Of a stretch of DNA of 64,000 nt, positions 32,683 through 42,345 are shown one piece after another. The stretch comes from Amorphus coralli DSM 19760. Lineage in GTDB: Bacteria; Pseudomonadota; Alphaproteobacteria; Rhizobiales; Amorphaceae. Numbering within the stretch: position 1 is the first letter of the stretch; each line of letters opens with the position of its first letter. The notes beneath the pieces were generated by a model. That model worked only from the letters and a program-made list of their open reading frames with translations, did not search any database and was not told where the DNA came from. The stretch lies in assembly GCF_000374525.1 (NCBI RefSeq), contig NZ_KB894575.1, forward strand, positions 1-64,000, given 5' to 3'. The position numbers and the translations under genes are program-made.

Positions 32683-32769
32683 ATATGACAAAGGAACCGT
32701 ACGGATGGGCCGGCATCGCTGCCTATTGGCGCAACGCCCCGCCACCGTCGAGAGCAAGCGTGTAGCCCA

Positions 32770-33318
32770 ATGACCGAGACCACAGACCTGGGAGACGACC
32801 CCACCCTGCTGATCGTCGACGACGATCATTCCTTCGTGCAGCGCCTGGCGCGCGCCATGGAAAAGCGCGGGTTCGAGACGGACACGGCGGAGACCATCGA
32901 GGAAGCCATCGGCAAGGTGGACCGCAGCCCGCCGGCCTACGCGGTCGTCGACATGCGGCTTGGTGACGGCAACGGCCTCGACGTGGTGGACCGTCTGCGT
33001 CGGGCGCGGCCTGACGCCCGCAGCGTCGTGCTCACCGGCTACGGCAACATCGCGACGGCCGTCACCGCCGTGAAGCTCGGGGCCATGGACTATCTGTCCA
33101 AGCCGGCCGACGCCGACGACGTCTTCGCCGCGCTGACCCGCAGCCCGGACGATCGGGCTCTGCCGCCGGACAACCCGATGTCTGCCGACCGGGTGCGCTG
33201 GGAACACATCCAGCGGATCTACGAGCTGTGCGACCGCAACGTTTCCGAAACGGCCCGCCGGCTGAACATGCACCGGCGCACGCTGCAACGCATCCTCGCC
33301 AAGCGCGCGCCGCGCTAG
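32770..33318 (+). CDS. regA: Redox response regulator RegA (ActR/PrrA)
   Basis: The DNA-binding partner of RegB that controls respiration, carbon fixation and related genes in alphaproteobacteria. The receiver domain has the acid pocket DDD (17-19), phosphorylation site Asp61 in VVDMRLGDGNGL and Lys111 in YLSKPADADD. A proline-rich linker (about 128-140) joins it to a compact Fis-type helix-turn-helix, EHIQRIYELCDRNVSETARRLNMHRRTLQRIL (about 145-178). The 182-residue length is exact for the family. It probably shares a transcript with regB. petABC, hemF and the cytochrome gene in this window belong to functions that RegA controls in relatives. Confidence 0.95.
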   Translation: MTETTDLGDDPTLLIVDDDHSFVQRLARAMEKRGFETDTAETIEEAIGKVDRSPPAYAVVDMRLGDGNGLDVVDRLRRARPDARSVVLTGYGNIATAVTAVKLGAMDYLSKPADADDVFAALTRSPDDRALPPDNPMSADRVRWEHIQRIYELCDRNVSETARRLNMHRRTLQRILAKRAPR

Positions 33319-33482
33319 GCGCACGGACGTCCCGGCCGCATGGCAGGCGCGGGCAGACCCCGGATGGGGCCGGCCGCTTCCCGTGTTGCCGCCGGTGAGC
33401 AGACTGTGTCCCCATGATCGCCAGGGGATCGGGTAGAGTCGCGCCTGATTCGGTTCCCGATTCGTACGCGCCGGAGTGAGTG

Positions 33483-36400
33483 ATGAAACGCGTCCTGATC
33501 GCCCTGGCGGGTTTCTGCGTCCTGGTCGTCGCGGCGCTCATGGCCCTGCCCCTGTTCGTCTCGACCCAATGGGTCCGGCAGACGGTGGTCGACCAGATCA
33601 GCCAGGCGACCGGCCTTGCGATCTCCATCGACGGGCCGGTGGGGCTGCGTGCCTTCCCCACCGTTGCGCTCTCCGCCGACGCCGTGCGCGTGCGCGCCCC
33701 GGACGGGGCCGACGTGATGTCGCTGGAGACGCTGCGCGCCGACCTTGCGCTGATTCCGCTCCTGTCCGGCTACGTCACCGTCAACGAGATCGTGCTCGAC
33801 GGGCTTAACGTCGCGCTCGTGCGGCTTGAGGACGGCTCCATCACGCTGCCGGGCCTCGCCGGCCGGACCGCGGCAACGGATGCGCCTGCCAACGGCGGCG
33901 AAGAAACCGATCCCCTCGCCATGCTGGAACGCCTTTCGGTGGGCCGCTTCAGCGTCCAGAACGGGCTGGTGGTGCTGGAGGACGTAGCTTCGGGCGTGCG
34001 CGAAACGGCCAGCGACGTGGCGCTGGAGATCCGGCTTCCCGGGGTGGATCAGCCGGCCCACGCGGAGGGAAGCCTGGTCTTCCGCGGCCGCGCCCTGGCC
34101 GTGCAGGCCGACATCGAGACGCCCCAGACGCTGGCGCGCACCGCGCCGACGGCCGTCTCGCTCGAGATCGCCGATGGTCCCGTCACGGGGTCGATCGTCG
34201 GGACGGCCATCCTGGCAGACAGCGTAAGCTTTGACGGCACCCTGTCGCTGGCCAGCGCCAACCTGTCAGACGCGGTCGCGTGGGCGAGTGGTAGCGCACC
34301 GGGCGTGGCGATCGGGGAAATGTCGCTGGAAGCGACCGCGGTGATGAACCCTCTGGCGCTCGCTCTCACCGACATCGCCGGCTCCATCAACGGTACCGCC
34401 TTCACCGGCGAGATCACCCTGCCCACCGCCACGGAAGTTCCGCAGGTGCGCGGCCGCATCGCAGCCGACCGCATCGACGTGGCGCGCTTCCTGCCCGAGC
34501 AGGCCGAGACAGAGGCTCAGAGCGGGCAAGCCGACGACGGCGCGGTCGACCTGTCCGCCCTGTCGTCGGTGGACGCGGACCTCACGCTGACGGTTCGCGA
34601 ACTCGTGGCGCCGGAGATCACACTGAGCGGGCTCACCGCCCGCGCGCTGCTGCAGAACGGCGTGTTGCAGCTCGACGTGCCGCAGGTCGGCTTCGGCGGC
34701 GGATCGGTGGCCTTCTCCGCCCGGGCCTTCGACGAGAACGGAACGGCGGTCGCAGCCGGCACGGCGACGGTGGCCGACATGCCGCTCGCCACCCTGCTGG
34801 CCTTCGCCCCCGCCCCTTACGAGGCCAGCGGCCAGGTCTTCGCCGACGTGGGCTTCAACACCCGCGGCACCACCACCGACGCGCTGCTGCTGAATGCCTA
34901 CGCCGAGGGTTCGCTGGGCCTGCGCGGCGGCCGTATTTCCGGGCTGCCGCTCGCGGAGGCCGTGCCGGGCGACGCCTCCGCCGGCACCCTCGACCAGGTG
35001 AGCGTCAACGCCCGCTTTGCCGGGGCAGACCAGCCGGTCTCGCTGGATGGCGGGTTCGTCTGGCGCGGCGAGCGCTTCAGCCTGTCCGGCACCTCCGGCC
35101 CGCCGGGCGTGCTCCTCTCCGGTGCACCGTCGGCGCTCAAGGCATCGCTGCAGTCGCCCCGGGTCGCCACCAGCTATGACGGCACCATCAGCCTGAGCGG
35201 CGCGGCCAACGGCCGGGTCGGCCTGTCAACGCCGTCGCTGCGCGACCTGATGGCCTGGCTCGAACGCCCGCTCGGCGAGGGCAACGGGCTGCAGACCGTG
35301 TCCATCGAAGGGACGTTTTCCGCGACCCAGACCGGCGTGGCGGTGTCCGACACGGTGTTCGCGGTCGACCGAAGCACCGGGCGCGGGTCGGGATCGGTGG
35401 CGCTCGATGGCGCGAAGCCCGTGATTCAGGCCGATCTTGCCTTCGATACGCTGGACCTGACCCCGTACCTGTCGGGCGGCACCACGGACGCCCAGCCCGC
35501 CGCCGGCGGAAGCAGCGGCTGGAGCCGGGAACCGCTCGATCTTTCCGTCCTGGACATGCTGGACGCCACCTTGTCGATGACCACCGGTTCGATCGTCATC
35601 GACACGCTCAAGACCGGGACCGCCATCCTTGGCGTGACGCTTCGCGGCGGCAATCTCGATGCCCGGCTGTCGCGCTTTGACCTCTATTCCGGCACCGGCA
35701 CCGGCCAGGTGGTGCTGGCCAACGACAACGGGGCGACCACCAAGGCGGACTTCACCATGGAGGGCGTCGACGTCCACCGGCTGTTCAAGGACGCCGCCGG
35801 CTTCGGCGCGCTCGCGGGCACGGGCCACGTGGCCCTGAGCGTCGCGGGCGCCGGTGACAGCGTCTACGCGCTGGTGGATTCGCTCGACGGAACCGCCTCG
35901 CTGCAGATCGCCGACGGCGCGATCATGGGCATCAACATTCCGCGTATGCTGCGCAGTCTGACTTCGTCGATCCTGTCCGGCTGGCAGTCCGACCCGGGCC
36001 AGAAAACCGATTTCACGGCGTTCGGCGCCACCTTCCAGATCACCGACGGCGTCGCCGCCACCGACGACCTCAGCCTGATCGGACCGCTGGTGCGGATGAC
36101 CGGCACCGGCAACGCGGACCTGGCGGAGAAGACGCTGTCCTTTCGCGTCGATCCCCGGCTGGTGGCCAACCTGGAGGGTCAGGGCAGCGAGGCGGAGACG
36201 ACCGGCCTGGGCGTTCCGATCGTCATCGAGGGCGCCTGGTCGGGACCGCGCATATACCCCGACATCCAGGGCATCCTGCAGGACCCGCAAGCGGCGCTGC
36301 AGCAGCTCCAGTCGCTGGGCAATCTGGGCGACATCGCCAACATCGACGGGCTCGGCAACGCCGCCGGCGTGGTCGGCCAGCTTGCTTCCGGCGACACCCA

Positions 36401-37031
36401 GGGTGCCATCGGCTCGCTGATCGACCAGCAGCTTGGTCAGATCAGCGGCGGCGACGGATCCGGCAGTGGCAACAGCCTGCAGCAGGCGCTGGCCAGTGCC
36501 GCTCAGCAGCAGCTGGGCGGCGCCACGGGAGGGACGTCCGGCGGCACGGCGAACGACGTTCTCGGGACGGCCATCGGCGGTCTCGTGGGGGGGCTGGCGG
36601 GAGGACAGAACCAGTCCGCCCCCGACCCGGTGCAGACCCAGCCCGTCGCGCCTGCCGAAGCCCCGGCGCCGTCCGAAACGCTCCCGGCTCCCGCGCCGGC
36701 TCCCGTACCCGACACGGCCCAGGTGGTGTCCGGCGTGATCGGCGGTCTTCTCGGCCAGCAGCCGGCCGCGTCCGCGCCCGCCCAGGCGACGCAGCAGGCG
36801 CAGCCGCAGCAACAGGCGCCGACCACCGAGCAGGCGATCGGTGGGCTGGTGGGCGGCCTCCTCGGACAGGCGGCCGGCCAATCCGCGCAGTCGGGCAACG
36901 CCGCCGCCCTGCTGGGCCAGGCCTTCGGCGGCCGGCAGCAGCAACAGCAGGCCGCTCCCGCAGCGGCGCCACAACAGCCGGCCCCAGTTGTCACCATCGA
37001 CGTCATCCCGAAGCCGAACCCGCGCCGCTGA
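33483..37031 (+). CDS. AsmA family protein with Gly/Gln-rich C-terminal repeats
   Basis: A 1182-residue envelope protein of the AsmA family, thought to act in lipid transport or outer-membrane biogenesis. An N-terminal transmembrane anchor (about 4-26) is followed by the AsmA N-domain with VDQISQATGLAISIDGPVGL (about 36-55), a long beta-rich periplasmic body, and the AsmA C-terminal block with DGAIMGINIPRMLRSL (about 813-828). Beyond about residue 925 the sequence becomes low-complexity, rich in Gln, Ala, Pro and Gly. It carries a recurring motif AIGGLVGGLxG (about 1030, 1086 and 1118), which is unlike most family members. The ATG at 33483 has GGAG eight bases upstream. Confidence 0.88.
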   Translation: MKRVLIALAGFCVLVVAALMALPLFVSTQWVRQTVVDQISQATGLAISIDGPVGLRAFPTVALSADAVRVRAPDGADVMSLETLRADLALIPLLSGYVTVNEIVLDGLNVALVRLEDGSITLPGLAGRTAATDAPANGGEETDPLAMLERLSVGRFSVQNGLVVLEDVASGVRETASDVALEIRLPGVDQPAHAEGSLVFRGRALAVQADIETPQTLARTAPTAVSLEIADGPVTGSIVGTAILADSVSFDGTLSLASANLSDAVAWASGSAPGVAIGEMSLEATAVMNPLALALTDIAGSINGTAFTGEITLPTATEVPQVRGRIAADRIDVARFLPEQAETEAQSGQADDGAVDLSALSSVDADLTLTVRELVAPEITLSGLTARALLQNGVLQLDVPQVGFGGGSVAFSARAFDENGTAVAAGTATVADMPLATLLAFAPAPYEASGQVFADVGFNTRGTTTDALLLNAYAEGSLGLRGGRISGLPLAEAVPGDASAGTLDQVSVNARFAGADQPVSLDGGFVWRGERFSLSGTSGPPGVLLSGAPSALKASLQSPRVATSYDGTISLSGAANGRVGLSTPSLRDLMAWLERPLGEGNGLQTVSIEGTFSATQTGVAVSDTVFAVDRSTGRGSGSVALDGAKPVIQADLAFDTLDLTPYLSGGTTDAQPAAGGSSGWSREPLDLSVLDMLDATLSMTTGSIVIDTLKTGTAILGVTLRGGNLDARLSRFDLYSGTGTGQVVLANDNGATTKADFTMEGVDVHRLFKDAAGFGALAGTGHVALSVAGAGDSVYALVDSLDGTASLQIADGAIMGINIPRMLRSLTSSILSGWQSDPGQKTDFTAFGATFQITDGVAATDDLSLIGPLVRMTGTGNADLAEKTLSFRVDPRLVANLEGQGSEAETTGLGVPIVIEGAWSGPRIYPDIQGILQDPQAALQQLQSLGNLGDIANIDGLGNAAGVVGQLASGDTQGAIGSLIDQQLGQISGGDGSGSGNSLQQALASAAQQQLGGATGGTSGGTANDVLGTAIGGLVGGLAGGQNQSAPDPVQTQPVAPAEAPAPSETLPAPAPAPVPDTAQVVSGVIGGLLGQQPAASAPAQATQQAQPQQQAPTTEQAIGGLVGGLLGQAAGQSAQSGNAAALLGQAFGGRQQQQQAAPAAAPQQPAPVVTIDVIPKPNPRR

Positions 37032-37034
37032 TCA

Positions 37035-37059
37035 CGACGGGCGCGGCCCTCGCCCGTCG
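37035..37059 (+). terminator. Hairpin after the AsmA gene
   Basis: CGACGGGCG (37035-37043) pairs with CGCCCGTCG (37051-37059) just past the stop. No T-run follows on the plus strand. It is a reasonable end for the long AsmA transcript. Confidence 0.45.
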
Positions 37060-37174
37060 CAAAAGTGTGGCCGACCGACCGTATCATCGCCGTGCGGCGA
37101 TGTCGGATGCATCCCGCAAGCCAGCGTCGCCCGGCCGGGCGGCCTCCCCCTCATCAGCGTTGCGATTTCACGAC

Positions 37175-38389
37175 ATGCAGGACAGCCCTACCCCGGACGC
37201 TGAGCGAGCCCGCGGCACGCCCGCCGAGGTGTTTCGCGTCTTCCTCCTGCTCGGCCTGACCTCCTTCGGCGGCCCCATCGCGCATCTGGGCTATTTCCGC
37301 ACCGCAATCGTGGAGCGCCGCCGCTGGCTCTCCGAGGCGGCCTATGCCGACCTGATCGCCCTCTGCCAGTTCCTGCCCGGCCCGGCGTCCAGCCAGGTGG
37401 GCATGGGAATCGGGCTCAGCCGCGCCGGCTATCCCGGCATGGCGGCGGCCTTCGTGGCCTTCACCCTGCCCTCGGCCATCGTGCTGGTGGCCTTCGCCTA
37501 CGGGCTCGCCGCCGTGGGCGACACCGAGGGCGCCGGCTGGATCGCGGGCCTCAAGTCCGCCGCCGTGGCCGTGGTCGCCCAGGCGCTGATCGGCATGGCC
37601 CGGTCGCTGGCCCCGGATGCGCTGCGCGCCAGCATCGCCGGCGGCGCCATGGTTTTGCTGCTGGTCGCCCCCGCCGCCTGGATGCAGGTGGGGGTGATCG
37701 CGCTCGGCGCGCTGGCCGGCCTGGCCGTCCTGCCGAAACCCGAACAGGCCCCCGAGCCGGGCGGGCTCGCCGTGCCGGTGGGCAAGGGTGTCGCGCTGGC
37801 CTCGCTCGCGCTGTTTTTCGCACTGCTGATCGGGCTGCCGCTGGCGGCAGCGGCAAGCGACGGCTTCACGCTGTCCATCATCGACCGCTTCTACCGGGCC
37901 GGCAGCCTCGTCTTCGGCGGCGGCCACGTGGTGCTGCCGCTTCTGGAACAGTCGGTGGTGGCGCCGGGGCTGGTGACGGAATCGGAGTTTCTCGCCGGCT
38001 ACGGCGCGGCGCAGGCGATCCCGGGTCCTCTGTTCACCTTCGCGGCCTTCCTCGGCACCGTGCTCGACGGTCCGCTGACCGGGGTGGCGGGCGCCATCGT
38101 CGCCTTGCTCGCGATCTTCCTGCCCTCGGCGCTTCTGGTGCTCGGCACGCTGCCCTTCTGGTCGGCACTGCGCCATCGGCCGAACGCGAGGCGGGCCCTT
38201 GCCGGCGTGAACGCCGCGGTCGTCGGGCTGCTGGCCGCGGCCCTCTACGACCCGGTCTTCACCCGGGGGATCACGTCGCCCGTGGCGCTGGCCATCGCGG
38301 TCGCCGCCTTCGTGGCGCTGACCCAGTGGAAGGCCCCGCCCTGGGCCGTGGTGATCGCGGCGGGCGTCATCGGCGGGATCGTCCTGTAG
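37175..38389 (+). CDS. chrA: Chromate transporter ChrA
   Basis: A 404-residue inner-membrane protein of the long-chain CHR family, built of two homologous halves of about six helices. In the first half LLLGLTSFGGPIAHLGYF (about 23-40) and QFLPGPASSQVGMGIG (about 67-82) are diagnostic. The second half repeats the pattern with SLVFGGGHVVLPLLE and AAQAIPGPLFTFAAFLGT. The start is taken as the ATG at 37175; earlier in-frame codons give a basic, non-conserved extension. Proven members export chromate, but many homologues have unproven substrates. No chrB-like regulator is adjacent. Confidence 0.88.
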   Translation: MQDSPTPDAERARGTPAEVFRVFLLLGLTSFGGPIAHLGYFRTAIVERRRWLSEAAYADLIALCQFLPGPASSQVGMGIGLSRAGYPGMAAAFVAFTLPSAIVLVAFAYGLAAVGDTEGAGWIAGLKSAAVAVVAQALIGMARSLAPDALRASIAGGAMVLLLVAPAAWMQVGVIALGALAGLAVLPKPEQAPEPGGLAVPVGKGVALASLALFFALLIGLPLAAAASDGFTLSIIDRFYRAGSLVFGGGHVVLPLLEQSVVAPGLVTESEFLAGYGAAQAIPGPLFTFAAFLGTVLDGPLTGVAGAIVALLAIFLPSALLVLGTLPFWSALRHRPNARRALAGVNAAVVGLLAAALYDPVFTRGITSPVALAIAVAAFVALTQWKAPPWAVVIAAGVIGGIVL

Positions 38390-38499
38390 AGACGCCCGCG
38401 CCCACGGTTTCCGGTCGTCGCACCGCCGACAAACTGACGTGGCGGGGTTGATCGCGCGGAACAAAAGCGGAACTATGGGCCGATCCGTTCCTGCCGCAC

Positions 38500-39015
38500 A
38501 TGTCGAAGCTGCCCATGTCGCTGACGCCCTCGCCTGTTCCCCAGCCGTCGCTGCCCGTCGACGGCCGCCAGTCGCCGAACGCGCTGAAGGTGCGGCGTGG
38601 CACCTGCCGGCTGTTGCGCCAGCTCGGCTTCTCCACGCTGCCGGAGGTGGGGCTCGCATCGGGACGGCGGGCCGACCTGGTCGCGGTGGGCAAGGGCGGC
38701 GAGATCTGGATCGTCGAGATCAAGTCATCGCTGGAGGACCTGCGCGCCGATGCCAAGTGGCCCTTCTACCGGCTGCACTGCGACCGGCTGTTCTTCGCCA
38801 CCCATCCCGACGTGCCTCTGGAGCCCTTTCCGGAAGAGGCCGGGCTGATCCTGTCGGACGGCTTCGAGGCGGAGATCTTGCGCGAGGCGCCGGCGCACAA
38901 GCTCGCCGGGGCGACGCGCAAATCGATGACGCTGAAGGTGGCGCAGCTTGCCTCCAGCCGCCTGCATCTGCTGGAGGATCCCGAGGCCGGCAACGTGGAA
39001 CTGCCCGTCTGGTAG
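38500..39015 (+). CDS. mmcB: MmcB family DNA repair protein
   Basis: A 171-residue protein of the MmcB family, first described in Caulobacter as an SOS-linked DNA repair factor. The PD-(D/E)XK-like core reads SGRRADLVAVGKGGEIWIVE (about 64-83) and IKSSLEDLRADAKW (about 84-97), with Asp69 and E83-x-K85 as the expected catalytic residues. The C-terminal part has MTLKVAQLASSRL. The ATG at 38500 is used; a second in-frame ATG is five codons later and neither has a strong ribosome site. It is separate from chrA and convergent with the next gene. Confidence 0.85.
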   Translation: MSKLPMSLTPSPVPQPSLPVDGRQSPNALKVRRGTCRLLRQLGFSTLPEVGLASGRRADLVAVGKGGEIWIVEIKSSLEDLRADAKWPFYRLHCDRLFFATHPDVPLEPFPEEAGLILSDGFEAEILREAPAHKLAGATRKSMTLKVAQLASSRLHLLEDPEAGNVELPVW

Positions 39016-39087
39016 CGGTCGCCACGAGGTGCCATCCGGCTGCCGCTCCGGCGCGGCGCGGCTGGACCGGAGCAACGCCCCCGCGCG

Positions 39088-40062
39088 TCAGCGGGACACG
39101 CTTTCGCCGTGCCAGAGGCCCGGCGCCTCGCGCAGCAGCCGGGCGAGCGTGTGGAGTTCGCGGTCGAGAACCCGGACCAGCGACAGGTCCGCGTCATCGG
39201 TCACCGGCGCCGCCGGGATTTCCGCCGTCGGCATGGCGGCCAGACGGCCGGCCCGCAGCGCGGCGGCGATCTCGTCCAGCATCCGGCAGGGAACGGAAAG
39301 GTCCGGCGGATCGATGGGCGCGGCGGCGATGAGCTCCACCGACGAGACGATCACCCGCACGCTGCGCTGGATCTCCTCCAGGTGGGCGAGCGGCAGGCCG
39401 CCCTCGCGCGCCGCCGACGGCATCAGCCCGCGCAGGCTCTGAAGCGTGCCGCCGATGCCGGCAAGGCCGGGCCGCTCCGGCGTGGTCTCCACCGCGTGCA
39501 GCACCTCCCGGCAATGGCCGAGAGCGCGCGACAGCACGTCTCGCCAGAACCAGGTGGCGTAGATGGGCTGCACGAAGGAGAGCGCCAGCGCAATGGCGAT
39601 GCCGATCATCACGTTGAGCGCCCGCCAGAGGCCGACATCAAGCGGCTCGGATCCGTGGCCGGCGACGATAACCAGGGTGAGCCCCGACAGGAGCGCCGTG
39701 TAGCCGCCCTTGCCGATGGCGTGATAGGCGCAGATCGCGCAGAAGCCGGCGATCAGCCCCCAGGTCAGCGGTGTCAGCTGGAGCCATTCCTGCTGCAGAA
39801 GCACCAGAAGCCCGGCGGCGGCCCCGATCATGGTGCCGAGCGCACGCTCCAGCGCCCGGTGGCGGATGTTGCCGTGGTGATGGAAGCCGGTCATCACCAC
39901 CAGGAAGGAGATGGCCGTCCAGAGGCCGTGCGGGATGCCGAACACGACGCCGACACCGATGCACAGAAGCACGCCCACCCCGGTGCGCACGCCGTGGAAG
40001 GCGCGGTAGTGCCGGTAGCGGAACGGCGTCGCGGCCTGCGCCGCCTCCAGGCTCTGGCTCAT
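39088..40062 (-). CDS. FUSC family membrane protein
   Basis: A 324-residue inner-membrane protein of the FUSC (fusaric acid/aromatic acid exporter-like) family. A charged N-terminus is followed by six hydrophobic helices between about 25 and 170, with the family block GLWTAISFLVVMTGFHHHGNIRHRALERALGT near 47-78. The C-terminal half is soluble and helical. It is shorter than two-module members such as AaeB (about 650 residues). The ATG at 40062 has a GGGGAGG site. A channel-like gene precedes it by 25 bases, so co-transcription is likely. Substrate unknown. Confidence 0.8.
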   Translation of the reverse strand: MSQSLEAAQAATPFRYRHYRAFHGVRTGVGVLLCIGVGVVFGIPHGLWTAISFLVVMTGFHHHGNIRHRALERALGTMIGAAAGLLVLLQQEWLQLTPLTWGLIAGFCAICAYHAIGKGGYTALLSGLTLVIVAGHGSEPLDVGLWRALNVMIGIAIALALSFVQPIYATWFWRDVLSRALGHCREVLHAVETTPERPGLAGIGGTLQSLRGLMPSAAREGGLPLAHLEEIQRSVRVIVSSVELIAAAPIDPPDLSVPCRMLDEIAAALRAGRLAAMPTAEIPAAPVTDDADLSLVRVLDRELHTLARLLREAPGLWHGESVSR

Positions 40063-40087
40063 GCGGTCCCGACCTCCCCGCGATCCC

Positions 40088-40714
40088 TCAGTGCAGATCC
40101 TTCGTATAGACGAATTTCGGCATGTGGAGATCGTAACGCAGCGCCAGCAGCCGCAGCGCGAGGCCGACGGCCATGGCACACACCATCACCAGGTCGTGCT
40201 GCAGGCCAGCCGCCAGTCCGCCCACATAGAGGCCGGCGGTGACGATGGAGACGCTGGCGTAGAGCTCGCGGCGGAAGAGGAGCGGCACCTCGGTGCAGAG
40301 GATGTCGCGCAGCACACCGCCGGCCGTGCCGGTGATCATGCCCGCGACCACGACGATGGCGAGCGGCTGGCCCATGTCGAGCGCCACGTTGCAGCCGATG
40401 ACCGTGAAGACGACCAGGCCGATCGCATCCAGCACGAGGAAGACGCCGCGCAGGCGCTCCATGAACCGGGCCAGCACGATGGTGGCGCAGGCGGCGGTGA
40501 CGGCGATGGCGAGATAGGAGGGATGCGCCACCCAGGACAGCGGATGGTGGCCCAGAAGCACGTCGCGGATGGAGCCGCCGCCCAGCGCGGTGATGCAGCC
40601 CAGCATCGCCACGCCGAACCAGTCCATGTTGCGGCGCCCCGCTGCGAGCGCGGCGGTCATCGCCTCGGCACTGACGGCGATCAGATAGAAGATGTGCAGG
40701 ACGGTTTCGCTCAT
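40088..40714 (-). CDS. TRIC-type (UPF0126/YadS) membrane channel protein
   Basis: A 208-residue membrane protein of the prokaryotic TRIC (trimeric intracellular cation channel) family, previously UPF0126. Two internal repeats of three helices each carry the signature glycine-rich kinks GGGSIRDVLLG (about 45-55) and GTAGGVLRDILC (about 127-138). The seventh helix is near the C-terminus. Proven homologues conduct K+; related YadS proteins are linked to glycine traffic. It lies about 40 bases after hemF and about 25 before the FUSC gene on the same strand, which suggests a shared transcript. Confidence 0.9.
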   Translation of the reverse strand: MSETVLHIFYLIAVSAEAMTAALAAGRRNMDWFGVAMLGCITALGGGSIRDVLLGHHPLSWVAHPSYLAIAVTAACATIVLARFMERLRGVFLVLDAIGLVVFTVIGCNVALDMGQPLAIVVVAGMITGTAGGVLRDILCTEVPLLFRRELYASVSIVTAGLYVGGLAAGLQHDLVMVCAMAVGLALRLLALRYDLHMPKFVYTKDLH

Positions 40715-40755
40715 GGCAGCCGGCCCCCTCGGCCACGGTGCAGGATGGTGTGCGT

Positions 40756-41673
40756 TCAGGGCCACTTCACCAGCGGCGGCATCGACGACAGGATCGAGGT
40801 GACGTTGCCGCCGGTCTTCAGGCCGAAGATGGTGCCGCGATCGTAGAGCAGATTGAACTCCACATAGCGCCCGCGCCGGACGAGTTGCTCGTCGCGCTCC
40901 GCCTCCCCGTAGGGAGTGCGCAGGTTTCGGCGCACCAGATCCGGGTAGATGTCGGCGAAGGCCTCGCCCACGGTCCGCGTGAAGGCGAAGTCCGCCTCCC
41001 AGTCGCCGGAGTTCAGATAGTCGTAGAAGATGCCGCCGATGCCGCGCATCTCGCCCCGGTGTTTCAGGAAGAAATACTCGTCGCACCACGCCTTGTAGCG
41101 GGGATAGTCGGCGACGGCGTGCGGCGCGCAGGCGGCCTCCATCGCGGCGTGGAAGGCGACGGTGTCGGGATCGTCCTGGGTGCGGCGCGCGTCCAGCACG
41201 GGGGTCAGGTCGGCCCCGCCCCCAAACCACTGGCGCGTGGTGACCACCATGCGGGTGTTCATGTGCACGGCCGGCACGTTCGGGTTCAGCGGGTGGGCGA
41301 TCAGCGAGATGCCGGAGGCCCAGAAGCGCGGGTCCGCGTCCGCACCGGGGATCTGCTTGCGGAACTCCTCCGAAAAGGTGCCATGGACCGTGGAGGTGTG
41401 GACGCCGGCCTTCTCGAAGACGCGGCCGCCGATCATGCTCATGGTGCCGCCACCGCCGGGTTCGCCGTCGGCGTTGGTGCGCTCCCAGGGCGTGCGCTCG
41501 AAGCGTCCGGCCGGCAGGTCGCCGGTGCCCGGCGCGCCTTCCGCCTCGTCCTCCAGCGCCTCGAAGGAGGCGCAGATCCGGTCGCGCAGCGCCTGAAACC
41601 AGTCCTGCGCCAAGCTCTTCTTGGTGTCCAGATCGTCGGGCAGCGGCCGGTCGGGGACTTTCTGGTCGCTCAT
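40756..41673 (-). CDS. hemF: Oxygen-dependent coproporphyrinogen III oxidase
   Basis: The aerobic enzyme that converts coproporphyrinogen III to protoporphyrinogen IX in heme synthesis. The 305-residue length is standard. Diagnostic blocks are [14 protein letters not shown] (about 125-138), [11 protein letters not shown] (about 143-153), [19 protein letters not shown] (about 195-213) and [20 protein letters not shown] (about 265-284). The start is the ATG at 41673; the longer upstream frame has no family support. A 10-bp inverted repeat lies just upstream (41679-41732). Two membrane-protein genes follow on the same strand. Confidence 0.96.
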   Translation of the reverse strand: MSDQKVPDRPLPDDLDTKKSLAQDWFQALRDRICASFEALEDEAEGAPGTGDLPAGRFERTPWERTNADGEPGGGGTMSMIGGRVFEKAGVHTSTVHGTFSEEFRKQIPGADADPRFWASGISLIAHPLNPNVPAVHMNTRMVVTTRQWFGGGADLTPVLDARRTQDDPDTVAFHAAMEAACAPHAVADYPRYKAWCDEYFFLKHRGEMRGIGGIFYDYLNSGDWEADFAFTRTVGEAFADIYPDLVRRNLRTPYGEAERDEQLVRRGRYVEFNLLYDRGTIFGLKTGGNVTSILSSMPPLVKWP

Positions 41674-41678
41674 GGTCG

Positions 41679-41732
41679 TGCGCTCTCCATCGACAGGTCC
41701 GGCCGGTGTGGCGGAAAGCGCCGGAGAGCGCA
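41679..41732. promoter_or_regulatory. Inverted repeat at the hemF/cupin divergent start
   Basis: TGCGCTCTCC (41679-41688) is the exact reverse complement of GGAGAGCGCA (41723-41732), with 34 bases between. It lies between divergent hemF and cupin genes and its left arm abuts the hemF start. It may be a looped leader hairpin or a pair of regulator half-sites. Confidence 0.45.
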
Positions 41733-41807
41733 AGGCGGCCCCCTCCCGGTGAACCACGAAGGACGCTATGCTCCACAATCCCACGTTTCATCCGGAGCCC
41801 GACACTC

Positions 41808-42218
41808 ATGGCCGAAGACGACAGCCGATCGATCATGCTGGAAAAGGGCGAAGGCCGGCACTACGCGATGGGCGCCATGCGCGCGGTCTTCAAGGCCGAC
41901 GAGGCCGAGACCGGCTGCCGCTACTCGGTGTCGGAATGGTGGCTGGAGCCGGGCTGCGAGGGACCGGGTGCCCATTCCCACGACGCCAACGAGGAGCTTT
42001 TCTATGTGCTGGAAGGCACGATGTCGTTTCTCGTCGGCGACACGTGGCGGGACGCTTCCGCCGGCGCTTTCCTGCGCATCCCGGCAGGCGTGTTGCACGA
42101 CTTCAGCAACCGCACCGATGCGCGCGCCGGGCTCCTGAACGTCTTTCTTCCGGGAGGGTTCGAGCGGAACATGCCGATGATCGTCGACTGGTTCGAGAAG
42201 CAGTCGGACGCCGGCTGA
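41808..42218 (+). CDS. Cupin-domain protein
   Basis: A 136-residue single-domain cupin. Motif 1 reads PGAHSHDANEELFYVLEGTMSF (about 57-78) with the expected His, His and Glu metal ligands, and motif 2 reads GAFLRIPAGVLHDFSNRTD (about 87-105) with the last His. The C-terminus FERNMPMIVDWFEKQ is outside the barrel. A divalent metal is inferred. The start is the ATG at 41808, preceded by GGAG. It is divergent from hemF. The reaction or ligand cannot be told from the sequence. Confidence 0.85.
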   Translation: MAEDDSRSIMLEKGEGRHYAMGAMRAVFKADEAETGCRYSVSEWWLEPGCEGPGAHSHDANEELFYVLEGTMSFLVGDTWRDASAGAFLRIPAGVLHDFSNRTDARAGLLNVFLPGGFERNMPMIVDWFEKQSDAG

Positions 42219-42345
42219 CGGCGCGCCGGGCTTCGCCGGGACGCGCTCCGCCAACCCCGCGCCTCAATCCATCGGCCGCCCTTTTGCCGCGGACGCCGGT
42301 TGCGCGCCGTGAGCGGCACGACGCGAACCGGCCCCACGGAGTGTG

